From Catonia carolina (Eukaryota; Arthropoda; Insecta; Hemiptera; Achilidae), in assembly GCA_035578175.1 (NCBI GenBank), contig JAQMRL010000011.1, positions 6,211,501-6,275,500 on the forward strand: a stretch of 64,000 nucleotides of DNA, in the 5' to 3' direction. This document shows, piece by piece, positions 32,380 to 44,655 of this stretch. Position 1 is the first letter of the stretch. The number at the start of each line of letters is the position of its first letter. The notes under the pieces were generated by a model. The model did not search any database and had not been told where the DNA came from. It saw only the letters and a program-made list of their open reading frames with translations. The position numbers and the translations under genes are program-made.

Positions 32380-33736
32380 TGTAAAGAGTGGTGCCCTAAA
32401 AGAATGAATGAAATGAAAAGAAATAAATGAATGAATGATAAGATATTTTAATATCGATTAATATTAACAAAATGACATTGACCCTTTACATTTAAATTGA
32501 AAATTGTACTAATTGATTGAATTTATTGATGACACTATTGTTACACTTTTAATTATTCTAATGACTTTACTTTGATAAATATATATATTGAAAATTGTTA
32601 TTATGAAATCTTTAAGTCTATTTAATAGTATTTACTGTTATTTACTGATATTTACTGAGCTCAGTTATAAAAATGAATATAATTACGAATTGTTTGCAGT
32701 CCTCTTGTTCCTCCTTGTCCATCCATCGATCGGAAATCAAATGGGGCGTCGATGCATTGTTGCACTTGGTTTTATAGTTTTTAACAAATTTTTTAAAATT
32801 TTATCTGCATATTTTAAAATAATCAAAATTGTTTCAGTTGGTTCCATAATTTAATTAAATCTTGATATTCTTGTAATTTCTTTTAAATCTTTTCTAACTT
32901 GTTCAAAATTTTAATTTAAAATTATACTATCTTTTGTTTTCTTATTTAAAGTTAGATATTTGGCTTCTGGATTATTATTTAAAATAAAATATTTTCTTCT
33001 TAAAATTTATCTTGATATATTTAGTTTTGATTCAGAATAATTTAAATTTTATTAGAAATTATTTATATTTGATTATTATTTGAAATTATTTCTTTTAATT
33101 AAAATCCAACAATTGAGTATTACCTACGATGTTATGTAGAATAGACTGCTATTCTACACGTTACTAATGTTGTCTCTAAAATTTGAATTAAATTCGAATA
33201 ACCAGTATTGTATGCAAATACATATTCATTATTTATTTAATCCATTAACGATGTTTTATATTAAACTAAATTATTACTAATTAATTATACTGTAGTTTAG
33301 TTACATATGGTAATTACAATGATGTGATAATGTGTATTAATATGAATATAATATTACTATTTCATTACATTATTTGTAATGGATGCACTTTAGTAAGTAC
33401 TTATCTATTACGTAATACCTCTTTGATTGATGTATCTAGTTCATGTACTAACCTAGAAATATACCTGTATAATTTCCTGTGACAATATTTTAGATTACAT
33501 TGCAGTTATATCCGTTCTCATATGTATGATTTGAATACGTTTTAGTTTATTGTTTCATCTTATGTACAGAAATATACTAATGGAAACCTATTAATTAACC
33601 TCATTTTTATTAGTTTTAAATACAGCAAAATCTACTATCTATTCTTGAGTAGAATATTGAGTAGATGAGTTTTTTTATGTTATGATTTAACCTGTTACTT
33701 TCACCTTAGATGATTATCGGTTACACTCAATATTCT
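32380..33736 (-). other. Possible LTR remnant, right boundary unknown; otherwise unassigned
   Basis: On the plus strand this begins TGTAAAGAGTGGTGCCC, which would be the LTR terminus next to the primer site. I could not find the opposite LTR end or a second copy. An 88-codon ORF at 32588-32854 is unrecognised and of AT-rich composition. Confidence 0.35.
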
Positions 33737-34256
33737 AATAATCTGGTGTGAAACAGTCACACAACTTTTATTGCATAAGCAAATAATTAATATTAGTATA
33801 AAATATTAGAAATAAACAAAACACTAACCTCATAAAACATAACCTTATTTTAATCATGAGTGAATGATGCAAAATGAAAATCAACCACAGTTTGTCTTAA
33901 TAATAATACGGAAAATCACTCTTTCACGCTAAACTAGGCTCTGTTGAGAAAAATGCTCTAAATTCAAGTTGTAGATCTTTTAATTTCCTATAAATTTGAT
34001 TCATACACTTTATCGTAAAATGCATACTAAGGCTGAAATCTTAAAAGAAAATCAATTTTTTACACATTTTTGTGAAGAAAAAGAAAATCGCTAAACTAAG
34101 TGTTATACAAAAAAAATATTTGAAATAAAAATTGTAGGTTTTTAAACTCTCTACAACTTTTATTATACATTTTGCGCTAAAACGCATATTAAAGCTATAA
34201 TCTTAAAAAAAAAACAATTTTTTACGAGAAAACAACTTCCCCAAGAATTTCCACAG
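33737..34256 (-). repeat. Family C repeat, truncated copy
   Basis: Starts ATCTGGTGTGAAACAGTCAC and runs through the CATGAGTGAATGATGCAAAA and CTACAACTTTTATT blocks to CCAAGAATTTCC. It is then cut off by a SINE fragment. Confidence 0.75.
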
Positions 34257-34261
34257 ACAGG

Positions 34262-34343
34262 TTGAACTAGGAATGGAAATCAGCTGTTAAACAGCTGATT
34301 CGCGGCGACGACTTTACCACTACACCGACCCGTGGGTTCGTAT
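34262..34343 (-). repeat. tRNA-derived SINE (family B), head only
   Basis: The reverse complement reads GGGTCGGTGTAGTGGTAAAG (box A region), then GTCGTCGCCGCGAATCAGCT and the paired AGCTGTTTAACAGCT. It stops before the family body. It abuts the truncated end of the family C copy. Confidence 0.7.
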
Positions 34344-35669
34344 TCATAAATACTTTTTATTTACTAATCTTCTAATATTTTGTACTGAGATATTTTGGAG
34401 AAGCTTACATTTTAATTAAATTTAATCTTCTGAAATGCTCAGTTATCAATTAAAAATTGTCCCTGCAAACTTCGTTAGTATACAGTAGGCTACTTGCAAT
34501 AGTATATATGTCCAATGAGTGGAAAGGTTTTTTGTCCAGTTTTAAAAGTAATTATAATTGTTTTCCAAAACTACCCGTCACGTTGTTAGAATGTATATGT
34601 TCTTCCATTTTGGTCGTAAGCATTTTGTAATAATTAGATATAATTTTATAATTTAATCATGATTACTAACTTACGGTAAATCACCTTGGATTTATTGTTG
34701 AAAACGTACTTTAACACAATTAATTTTATAAGTTGAAAATTTTTAATAGAATAAATATTGAATAGAAAAACAATTGTATACAACAATTGTAGCTTTTTTA
34801 ATTCTACTTAATTATATACATTTTTAGTCAAGATCAAATGTAACTCTGTAATATTTAGAAAACATTTCATTATTATATTATTCATATTTAATTTTTTTTT
34901 ATTATATAGCTACTTTACTGTGAATAACAATATTTTGTTTTATATTTTTGTTGAAAATGTGAAAAAGTGTCAAAAATGGACGCAAATATGACTTTATGTG
35001 TTTATTATATTATGTTTTCATATTGTTTCAATTAAAAAAACGAAAATAAAATTATAATTTATAATGAAAAATAAAGTTATAAATTTTAAATTAAATTCAT
35101 TATAACTTTTAATCGTGTACTCTTAAGATCTTGAAGAAACTGTATTAAGTTTTAATCAAATTTTCTATACTTTTGTCAACATTGTTTGTACCCTAGTAAT
35201 AAAGGACTGAACTAATTAAAAAAGTTTGAAATTGTTACTCTAAAGAGAAGGTGTCGTCGGTAAAATGCGGTAGAGTCAGGGGAAATTTCAGGTAGGGGAA
35301 AACGCGTTGACGCGTTAAAGAGGATTTTCAATAATGCCACGAATAGACCGACCTGCTTTTACCCCTTTTCATTATAGTTAATCATAGCGCAATGTGGTAT
35401 TGCAAAGATAAACATTGACTGTAAATACTATTATGTTATTAAGTACATTAATCATAATTGCTTTTGGGAAGCCACAATTGCTTCTGGGAAACATTACAAT
35501 CAGGTAATTCTAAATGTTTGGTTGAATTAGTGTTCCATTAACAATCACATGACTATAAAATTTAGTTATACTGTAAAAATTAACAAACATAAATGGTTTT
35601 TTTAGATTATTTTTTTAAAAGTCGCATCCTGTTTTCATTTAATATTTCTTTTTTGCTAAACTATAGATT
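34344..35669. other. No recognisable feature
   Basis: AT-rich sequence without supported content. Confidence 0.35.
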
Positions 35670-36342
35670 AAAATTTTGTACGTCCACATCATTTTTTGCC
35701 CTCAAAAAACATGTTTTTTAGTGATTGATCTGTTTAGGAACAAAATATTTCAAGAACGGTGCTGTGCACGAAATTGAAACTTAGAACTTAAGTTAGGCAC
35801 TACTAGGAGACCTGACGCGAACATTTTAATCAAAGTCGGGCAACCGGAAGTAGTAGTTTATTATTTTCATCTTTTTGCGATTTTCTCAAAAGGAATTACG
35901 ATTTCTTTAAATCACGACATTAACTACATTTTTTATTCTCTACAAGATAGGGTAAGTCTGCTGAAATTCTGGGAGAGGCAGTGTTTTCGTGCTAAAAAAC
36001 GTTTTTTTTTAAATTGTGGCCTTAATATGCATTTTAGGGCAAAAATGCATTCTATTATTAATTATTCTTATTAATTAATCTTCTAATGTTAATTACAGTT
36101 GTAGAAAATTAACAAACCTGTAACTTTTATTTCGAACATTTTTTCTACAACGCTTAGTTTAGCGTCAATTAGTGATTTTTCCGTATTTTTAAGTTCTGCA
36201 GAGGTTGTTTTTTTTTTGCTTCATTCATTAATGATTAAAATTAAGTTATGTTGTTTTTACTCATGATTTAACGCAACATATTATATTGCTCATTATCTAT
36301 ATAGCAAAAGAAAGTCGTGTGAATATTTCACACTAGATTTTT
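35670..36342 (+). repeat. Family C repeat, 5'-truncated diverged copy
   Basis: Core blocks present: AAAAAACATGTTTTTTAGTG, CAAAATATTTCAAGAACGG, GTCGGGCAACCGGAAGTAG. The 3' end reads GCAAAAGAAAGTCGTGTGAA, TTTCACACTAGATTTTTTT. The first about 100 bp of the family are missing. Confidence 0.8.
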
Positions 36343-36368
36343 TTTGTTTGTTTATTAGGTAAAGGATA

Positions 36369-36671
36369 ATTCCTATGCGCTAGTTTACTAGCAGCTAGTT
36401 TAGGAGTTGGTGACTTTGAACAGGTTTGATTTTACTAGCGCTAGTACGGGAGAAAAGAACGCCTGATTGACTAGCGCTAGTGAATGAGCTCGGTGTGAAC
36501 GTTTGGAAACGTTGCTAGTTGCTAGTAAGCTGTACTTTGTAAAACAATACCCAACACAACTCACATATGTTTTCAGAGCACTGGCAACAATTAACTAACT
36601 CCGTAGCAACCGTCACCGACGCGCTAGTAGGTCCTTCTAGTAGTAAGCTAGTAAACTAGCATCATGGGAAT
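36369..36671. mobile_element. CTAG-rich MITE with terminal inverted repeats
   Basis: The termini ATTCCTATGCGCTAG and CTAGCATCATGGGAAT, extended inward by TTTACTAGC, are inverted repeats of about 24 bp enclosing about 300 bp. Inside are many CTAG words, including the perfect palindrome ACTAGCGCTAGT at 36434-36445 and 36470-36481. Reiterated short subterminal motifs recall non-autonomous hAT elements. I see no clear 8-bp target duplication, so the class stays open. Confidence 0.7.
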
Positions 36672-38615
36672 AGGTCTTAAGTGTGATCTATATTGAAGTA
36701 GAGAGTGCATGCTCTTTAATCTGAAGTTTAGTGAAAACGTTTTTTGTCATGAAAAAACTCATAATTTAGCTAAAAGCCAATTCTTTTAGGAACAGTGAGT
36801 TTTTTTAAAACGTTTTTAATACACCTTGGTAAAAATATTAGAGTAATTTTCTTGAAAAATACCAAAATAATCATAAAATATTTTTTTTAATATCTAGAAT
36901 AATCTTATTTGTTTTTATGGTTTAATATATTGATTTCACGAAAGTCTCTCTTTTATTATTTTTTGCGGTATTGTCTTTTGACAGACATTTTTCTATATTA
37001 TATAATCTTTCATATCCCTTTTTTATTGAACTGTCAGCAAAGGGTTGTGGTCTCAAACTTCCAATAACTACTCCCGTGGGTATGTTATAGTATAGATTTC
37101 AATTTTATGTAAGCTGAACTGCTTTCCTTGAAACAAGGATAAAATAAGTAATTTTATGGTTTATTGTTATTTCTTTACTATTTTTTCTTTTTGTTTTATT
37201 TATAAAACAAAATATTACTGAATACCAACATCCCTTCCCCCGCTGGCCCGCTTCACGGTGAACTGAACATGTATCCTACACAATTGTACAATTTGAAAGA
37301 AAATTTCGACTATAAAATAATACTAATTACTAAGTTACTCGAAACTGGATTTTTTGAAATCTTTATGAATCACCAGCGGAAGGGTTGAAATACAACCTAA
37401 GATTCACTGAATATGTTTAGAAGTAAAAAAAGGTAAAGTCTATCTCTTAAAAATGTCTTTTGATGTCATTAAATTCTCTTGGTTTTACAATAATTTATTT
37501 GGAGGTAAAAACTCCATCTTTACAAGATCTACCCTTCCTAAACCCCATCTCTACTTCTGAAAGTACCACATCTGCTAATAAAATAATATAGGCCTAATAA
37601 TTTAGCTCTCAACCGGTGATCCAATATACTCTTCCGTAATAATTACAAAACGTCCTATCACCCTTTTTAAACAGTGAATTATTTTTTACATCAACCAAAT
37701 CTACTGTATTTCCAGGCATTTTCAGCATATGTTATAAAATCTCAACAACCAAACATGTAACTAAACCCCACCGTATTTCCAATACTTCATGATTACCATT
37801 CAATCAGTTTGTTGATAATCTTTTTAAGCACATCCCCAAAGTTCATCCATTGTAAATATATCAGTATTTCCCATATCCGAAACATTTTGATCTTTATCCA
37901 TCAATGCCGTATCAAACAACATGTCACTATAAATAAAAGATTTATAATTTGCAACAGGCCGTTTATGATTACGTAAGCTTAACTTGAAAATGTTTAGTAA
38001 AAAACCAAACGTGATGGCTTTTAGTGGAAAATTTCCAGTCAGGGCAAATATAATAGTTGAAAGAGTAATTCTAGAGCAGGTCAGTCATTTTGCCTATTAG
38101 GGATGTGATGTGTTGTATAAATATGACAATGATGTGCCATATAAAGCACAAATATTTCATAGAATTTATAGTGTAGTTACTTTCCTCAAGAGAATGCCTT
38201 CGGTTATAACGAAGGGTAAAGGGGGAGAGCATTAGTGCGCATGCACGACAGCGTTTGTATCAGGTCAACAAACACAACAACGTATTCTGTACGAAGAGCA
38301 CATACAGTATATCGCGGAAACTTTTGTAGGTTACTGTATGAATATAAATGTTTGTCACCGTAAACAGGAATTTTGGTTTCTCGAAAACGTGGTCGGACTA
38401 TTCTCTGTGCTGAACAAAGCTTTTAACAATAATCACAGTGCTTTTTGACAAAGGTTTTTTTGAAATCTAATGTACGTTGTAATGAAATGTGAAATTGAAG
38501 CTAAACAAAAATATATTTTCGTGCCTCTTAACAAAAGCCATGAGCAAGCGGCTAACTACTGCAATATTTTTTTTTGTAATTAAGCTATAGGCAATATTGA
38601 AGGTCAGATTTCATC
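36672..38615. other. No recognisable feature
   Basis: Nearly 2 kb of AT-rich DNA with no long ORF. 38220-38340 is somewhat more GC-rich, but no motif is identified. Confidence 0.4.
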
Positions 38616-38629
38616 TTATAAGGTTTATG

Positions 38630-39019
38630 TTGTTTAGGTTAACAGCCAAAAGGCTGGTTTGAACCTCTAGACTTTTTACTAAGTAAAAACGAGGAGTGAG
38701 GTGGTTTACTATTGCTTTCCTCACTGAGTTGAAAGAGTAAGCTTATCAGTATGCCAGGCCCTCCGAAAAGCATTCACTTTCCACCCTGCAAATGATACCT
38801 TCACTTCATTCACCACAGGGTCTAGCTGAATAGTAAAATTCATTACTCTCAGAGGAGATAACTCTGACTAGTGTCTTTTACCTCTACCTCTTCTATTTTA
38901 AATAGTTCATTCATACAATTGGCTGACGATGTGATAAGAAACTGAACTATTTTATGTAGCCCTGGAACCAACAGATCGAGTGCAATTAATTTAACACTCC
39001 ACCTGCCCGTTATGGGCAA
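38630..39019 (-). repeat. Family A retroposon with 14-bp target duplication
   Basis: The reference copy of the family, 390 bp from TTGTTTAGGTTAACAGCC to CGTTATGGGCAA. It is flanked by a perfect 14-bp repeat, TTATAAGGTTTATG, at 38616-38629 and 39020-39033. Target duplications of this length are typical of LINE-mediated retroposition, so this is a SINE-like retroposon. No Pol III box pair is convincing; GGTTCAAACC in the likely sense strand is the nearest to box B. Confidence 0.92.
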
Positions 39020-39074
39020 TTATAAGGTTTATGAAGAAAAAAATTTCGCGGTAATAAACCACAGCTTACAAAAT

Positions 39075-39521
39075 TTATTTTAGTAATTGGACGGTAGTGA
39101 AATGTAGTGTCTTATTGTTGGGGTTGGCAGTACTGTCAGATTTTTTTCTTCTTTTGCTCACAGCCCATCCGTAAGCAAAAGGCATTCTCGTGACGATAGT
39201 ATATATACTATGTGTCGGAGTTTGAAAGAAAAGGCCCGAACTGACACATTTATGATATTCTATAAGAGATTGGCTGTCTCTTTGGGATGTGGCAGTTAGG
39301 CTTGGATATGGATGACGAAATACAAAAATTCTATCTGGTATGCAGAGATATGCTTTTTGAGAAGCGTTAAGGTCTGTAAAAGATTGGATCGGTTTTATAA
39401 ATGAGGATATATGGGGAAAATTAATTGTCGGGTCTCTTAAAGAGACAGATTTAGAGTACTGCCCCGGAATGTACCGATCATCTTCAAAGAATGTCTTCAC
39501 ATAAACTCCGAGATTGGCCAA
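39075..39521 (-). CDS. Unrecognised 148-codon ORF
   Basis: Longest ORF in the window outside the retroelements. The predicted protein has mixed composition, with basic and serine/threonine-rich C-terminal residues (a KRRKKSDSTANP run), no signal peptide or clear membrane segment, and no domain I know. It begins 42 bp beyond the target duplication of the family A copy. It may be an exon, a fragment of an unknown element, or chance. I see no convincing splice context or promoter. Confidence 0.25.
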   Translation of the reverse strand: MANLGVYVKTFFEDDRYIPGQYSKSVSLRDPTINFPHISSFIKPIQSFTDLNASQKAYLCIPDRIFVFRHPYPSLTATSQRDSQSLIEYHKCVSSGLFFQTPTHSIYTIVTRMPFAYGWAVSKRRKKSDSTANPNNKTLHFTTVQLLK

Positions 39522-40491
39522 AGATTACAGACGAATTGGAGGGCGTGATCCCAAACTACCATTGGTTTGATGGATGCCGCAACCTAATCCTAGAATGATA
39601 TTCTATAAATAAGAAGAACAAGAATAAATAAATCGGACAACGAGTAAAATGTAGTACTAGCAAAAGATCAGCGTAAAAATGGATGTGGTATGCCAACCAT
39701 TTATTTTTCCTCCATATTTTCATATAATTTTTGAATTCTAATTATATTTACATCTGGTAAATGTCAGCTTGTTATTTAATTTATTACAAAAGCAGAAACA
39801 AATGCCTGGTAACAATAATTAATGAAATAACATATGAAATAATAACACAAAATAAATATAATGAATGTCAAATGTCTCAACAGCGTTCATGGTTGACAAA
39901 GCTTTACCACATTTCGGCTTGTGCCATTTTATAGCTCTGTAGTTTCAGCCACGCAGAATTAATTTACTAACATAAACGACGTTCATTGTTGTGTACTTTT
40001 TACCCGAATTAATTAAGCCAATTTGTGAAACATAGCCGTATTCCGTTAACAACTGCCTATTTCAAATACTGATAAGAAATGTTTATTTCACATTTAGTGA
40101 TTTTTTTTTATATTAGTTAAAAATAGAATTGTTACAGTAAATCTATGAGAAATTGTAGTCTTCTACTTCGTATAGTAGGTCCGTTTAATGTTAGTTCTGT
40201 CAGTAAAAGTTCAACTTTTTGTGTTTAAATTTATACGTTCGCATGTTTCACATTCTGCTTCACTACTTTTTACATATTTCATTTTTAACATTTCTTTTAT
40301 GTAACACGAGTTACGCTCAGTATTTCTGGTTTTTTGTTATTTTTCCTATTCCTTTGTGTCCAAGGTTACATTTCAAAACTTTCAATCGGTAGGAACTGAA
40401 TTTAGTTCTTGTTTTTGTAGTTAAAAAACTATTCCAAATATTTTTAAAAATTAAGAAATAATTAAAATTGTAAAGATTACTGAGTAAAAGG
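39522..40491. other. No recognisable feature
   Basis: AT-rich, nothing supported. Confidence 0.35.
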
Positions 40492-40672
40492 CTGTGTCGG
40501 TGGCTCAGTCGGTACTGCCCAGTCGGAAGTCCTGTATTCGATTTCCCATTTTCTGGAAAATAATTTAATATGATAAAACATACTCCTTAATTTTACTGCC
40601 AAATCTGGTCGTTAAAAGTTGTTGATGTGAAATTGATTAAATTGAATTAAATTCAATTTATTGTCAAAGTAA
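40492..40672 (+). repeat. tRNA-headed SINE-like repeat, single copy in the window
   Basis: The head GTCGGTGGCTCAGTCGGTA resembles a tRNA D-arm/box A, and TGTATTCGATTTCCC is box B-like. A roughly 100-bp unrelated tail ends in TTGATTAAATTGAATTAAAT. The head is too diverged to be a functional tRNA gene, since there is no matching acceptor stem. Confidence 0.6.
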
Positions 40673-40734
40673 ATTTACAAGATAAGAAAATATTGAAGTA
40701 ATAGTACTTACACAGTAATAAAAAGTCTGGTGTG

Positions 40735-41649
40735 AAACACTCACACAACTTTCTCTTGCCAATGCAAATAATTAATAATAAACCTAACATTATTAATAAA
40801 ATATTAGAAATAAACAAAAACTAACCTCAAAAACAACCTTATTTTAATCATGAGTGAATGACGCAAAATGAAAATCGAACTCAATTTGGCTTTTAAAAAA
40901 ACGGAAAATCACACTTTCACGCTAAACTACGCTCTGTAGAGAAAAATGCTTTAAATAAAAGTTGTAGATCTTTTAATTTTGTATAAATTTAATTCTATAC
41001 ACTTTTGTCGTAAAATGCATACTAAGGCTGAAATGTTAAAAAAATCGATTTTTCACACGTTTTCGTGAGAAAAAATCAGAAAATCGCAAATTACCGCTAA
41101 ACTAAGCGTTATACAAAAAAATGTTTGAAATAAAAGTTGTAGGATTTTAAATTCTCTACAACTTTTATTATAAAAATGTTTGCGCTAAATTGCATATTAA
41201 AGCCGTAATCTTAAAAAAAACTATGTTTTTACGTCAAAACAGCCTCACCCAGAATTTCAGCCAACATGGCGCCTACCCTATCTTGTAGAGAATAAAAAAT
41301 TGAGTAAATGAGGCGATTTTTAAAAAAATCGTAGGACCAGTTTTTGAGAAAATTGCAAAAAAGTGAAAAATTACACGAATAAATTACTACTTCCGGTTGA
41401 CCGATTTTGATGAAAATGTTCGTGTCGGGTCCGGTAGTGGTATGTAACTTAAGTTTTAAGTTTCAAGTTCGTACAATGTTCCGTTCTTGAGATATTCTGT
41501 TCACACACACACACAGACCAATCGCTAAAAACATGTTTTTTGGGTTCAGGGGGTCTGAAAACGGGTAGATCCGGTGAAAACTCGATTTCGAAAAATCGAC
41601 ATGAAAACAATACTTTCCTTCCTAAATATTCATATAGGCAAGAGAAAGT
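40735..41649 (-). repeat. Family C repeat, complete copy
   Basis: From TCTGGTGTGAAACACTCACA and ACTTTCTCTTGCC to GGCAAGAGAAAGT, about 0.92 kb. Possible flanking repeat AGTAATA at 40715-40721 and shortly after the element. An (AC)n run marks the reverse of the GT tract of the family. Confidence 0.85.
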
Positions 41650-41814
41650 AAAAAGTAATATGTAAATTTTTTATAAATAAAAAGGAAAATATTAAATATT
41701 TTCTTACGTGCGGCCACATCAGCAAGCCTGACGGCCGATCCCAGAACGAATTAAAAAAAATATATATTTTTTTTTAAAAATCGAATGGAATTAATTATTA
41801 TTTATTAAAGTAAA

Positions 41815-41895
41815 TACAGTACAATTCCGGTTAACGGAACTAAGGAGGGCGGACTTATCCGGAAAGAAGAAATCCTGATAAGACAGAATGCTGTA
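41815..41895 (+). repeat. Possible pogo/Tigger-type transposon end
   Basis: AATACAGTACAATTCCGGTT followed by a GGACTTATCCGG segment echoes the element end at 6180-6262 in the opposite strand. Evidence is weak. Confidence 0.3.
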
Positions 41896-42165
41896 AAATA
41901 AGTTAAATCCAATTAAATCTACTAAACTGTATGATGATTGTTAGATCCTTAAAGGATTTTTTCAGTGGTGAATTAATTCACCACTATTAGACCTAAACTA
42001 AATCTTGCTCCTACAAATAATAAAATCCTGTCATGCCGTTTTAAATGAGAAAATACAAATAGTGTAATCTAACATTGTTTAAAGCGCTTTCAATCATATT
42101 CCATCATTAATTTTGAATAATTGGATACGGCATCAAAACCTATTAGCGTATTATAAAGAAAAAAA

Positions 42166-43087
42166 TTTGGTTTGAAACACTGACACGACTTTCTCTTGCC
42201 AATGCAAATAATTAACAATATAAACTAACATTAGTAATAAAACATTAGAAATAAATAAAAAACTAACCTTAATAAACATAACCTAATTTTAATCACGAGT
42301 CAAAGACGTAAAATGAAAATCAACCTCAGTTTGGCTTAAAAATATCAAAAATCACTCTTTCACGCTAAACTAGGCTTTGTAGAGAAAAATGCTCTAAATG
42401 AAAGTTGTCGATCTTTTAATTTCCTATAAATTTTATTATATACACTTTTGTCGTAAAATGCAAAATCTTAAAAAAATTAAATTTGTATACGTTTTCGTGC
42501 GAAAAAACAGGCAATTTCTAATTAGGCTACCGCCAAACTAAGCTTTATACAAAAAAATGTTTGAAATATTAGTGTAGCATTTTAAATTCTCTATAACTTT
42601 TATTTAACAAATTTTTGCGCTAAAATGCATATTAGTCACAGTCTTAAAAAACAAAATTTTACGAGAAAACAACCTCTTCAAGAATTTCAGCAAACATGGC
42701 GCCTACCCTATGTTGTAAAGCATAAAAATTTAGTATATGAGGCGATTTTTAAAAAAATCGTACAAGCCGTTTTTGAGAAAATTGCAAAAAGTGAAAAATT
42801 ACACGAATAAACTACTACTTCCGGTTGATTGATTTTAATGAAAATGTTTGTGTCGGGTCTGATAGTGGTGTCTAACTTAAGTTTTAAGTTTCAAGTTCGA
42901 ACGATATTCCGTCCTTGAGATATTTTTTTCACACACACACACACACACACAGACCAAGCTAAAAACATGTTTTTTTGGGTTCAGGGAGTCTGAAAACGTG
43001 TAGATCCGGTGAAAACTCGATTTCTGAAAATCGACATGAAAGCAATACTTTCCTTCCTATGTATTTATACAGGCAAGAGAAAGTAAA
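42166..43087 (-). repeat. Family C repeat, complete copy
   Basis: TTTGGTTTGAAACACTGACA, ACTTTCTCTTGCC to GGCAAGAGAAAGT. Same orientation as the copy at 40735-41649 and about 0.5 kb from it. Carries an (AC)n tract at about 42931-42951. Confidence 0.85.
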
Positions 43088-43597
43088 AACATATAGTAAT
43101 AAGAAATATTTTGGTTATCGTACATTATTGATTCGTCGTTGAAGGAAACAAATTTGTAAACGACGCGTGAAATTGCGAAAACTATTTATTTAAAAGGTAG
43201 TTTCATAATATCTATAAAAAGACGTAACTTAATAGTTTATAAAAACTCAGGTGAAATATAAATTCCCTCAGGTCGTTCAGTCTATTTTGGTAAAAACCAG
43301 ACAATGCAAGAAAGATTACTCGGTGTTGAAATCTAGCCAAACCATTATATAGTGCCCTATTCGACTACGCGCCATTTGTCTTTTAAACGAAGTGAAAACA
43401 ATTACAGTAGGTACCTCTATCTAAAATACTCTTATATCACTCACACTCTAAGCCTTTAACTCGCAGCTCTCTTGAAGTAAATTATCTTAACTTAGTTTAA
43501 AGACAGAATAAACCAGAATTAATTTATCATCATCTAAGTGATTAATTATTGTTTTCTTAAGTGTATTGTATTGTGTTTAAATGTGCTGAAATTTTTA
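43088..43597. other. No recognisable feature
   Basis: AT-rich spacer between two family C copies. Confidence 0.35.
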
Positions 43598-43872
43598 TTT
43601 TTTCTTTTCTATATGAATATATAGAAAGGAAAGTATTGTTTTCATGTCGATTTTTCGAAATCGAGTTTTCACCGGATCTACACGTTTTCAAACCCCCTGA
43701 ACCCAAAAAACGTGTTTTTAGCGATTGGTCTGTGTTTCTGTTTGTGAACAAAATATTTCAAGAACGGAACATCGTATGAAGTTGGAACTTAAAACTTAAG
43801 TTAGATACCATTGGAGGACCCGATATGAACATTTTCATCAAAATCGGTCAACCGGAAGTAGTAGTTTATTAA
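43598..43872 (+). repeat. Family C repeat, 3'-truncated copy
   Basis: 5' third only, from a TTTCTTTTCTATATGAATAT start through GTCGATTTTTCGAAATCGAG to GGTCAACCGGAAGTAGTAG. The 72- and 64-codon ORFs here are pseudo-ORFs of the repeat. Confidence 0.8.
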
Positions 43873-44529
43873 CAGGGAGGATTTTCAATTTTTTTTGACT
43901 GTAGCTTTTGTCAAATATCCATGATTAGTACATGGATATTTTTGTTAAATACACATAAAGATTGTCAAAACACGAACACACATTTACAAAGCATGATCAA
44001 TTTTTCACATTCGCATCTCTTTCCAATTTTTCAGGTATCATCTTCTGGTTATTAATAACACAAATTTGGGTTACCCTTCTACAGAAAAAAAATTATTAGT
44101 TCACTTCGACATTCGAGAATTTTGTCTTCGAAATTTAAAACTGCAGTTTAACGTTATTTTACTTTTAAATTTTTAGAGAGAAAGTGGACATGGAAATTTT
44201 TGTTAAATATTAATTTGTTACTAACATATTTTTTGACTGTAGCTAAGCTGATATTTTACAGTATGTAAATTTTGTACTTTTTAAAGCTCTATGTGTTTCA
44301 AGTCGTCAAGACGAAGTAATACCGAGTGTCGTAAAGTAGGTAACGAGTGGATTTGAAAGTTAGATACTTCTCCAGAATTTTATTACGTAGATAAAACCAA
44401 GAACTAAACAAAAATACATCTACATTCTCTTTTTTGCTCTTCTTGATAAAATTTGAAATAAAAAATAAAATAAAACTAAAATAATATAAAATATGCCAAT
44501 AACAATTGCAGTTTTAAATTATTTGCACT
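43873..44529. other. No recognisable feature
   Basis: AT-rich, no supported content. Confidence 0.35.
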
Positions 44530-44655
44530 CGATCTGCTAACTCCAGGGCTACAAAAAATAGTTCTGTTTCTTACCACTAGTTCAGCCAATTATAAGACTG
44601 AAGCATTTAAGGAACAGAAGAGATAGAGGTGTCTCATCAAAGACACTATTATCTA
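44530..44655 (+). repeat. Family A retroposon, left part (split by a TIR element)
   Basis: TTTGCACTCGATCTGCTAAC, CAGGGCTACAAAAAATAGTT and GACACTAT are the 5' blocks of family A. The copy resumes at about 45265. Confidence 0.8.

Noticed and set aside
28441..43870. Direct repeats that might indicate a CRISPR-like array
   Set aside because: Spacing is irregular and kilobase-scale and the units are transposable elements in a eukaryotic genome.
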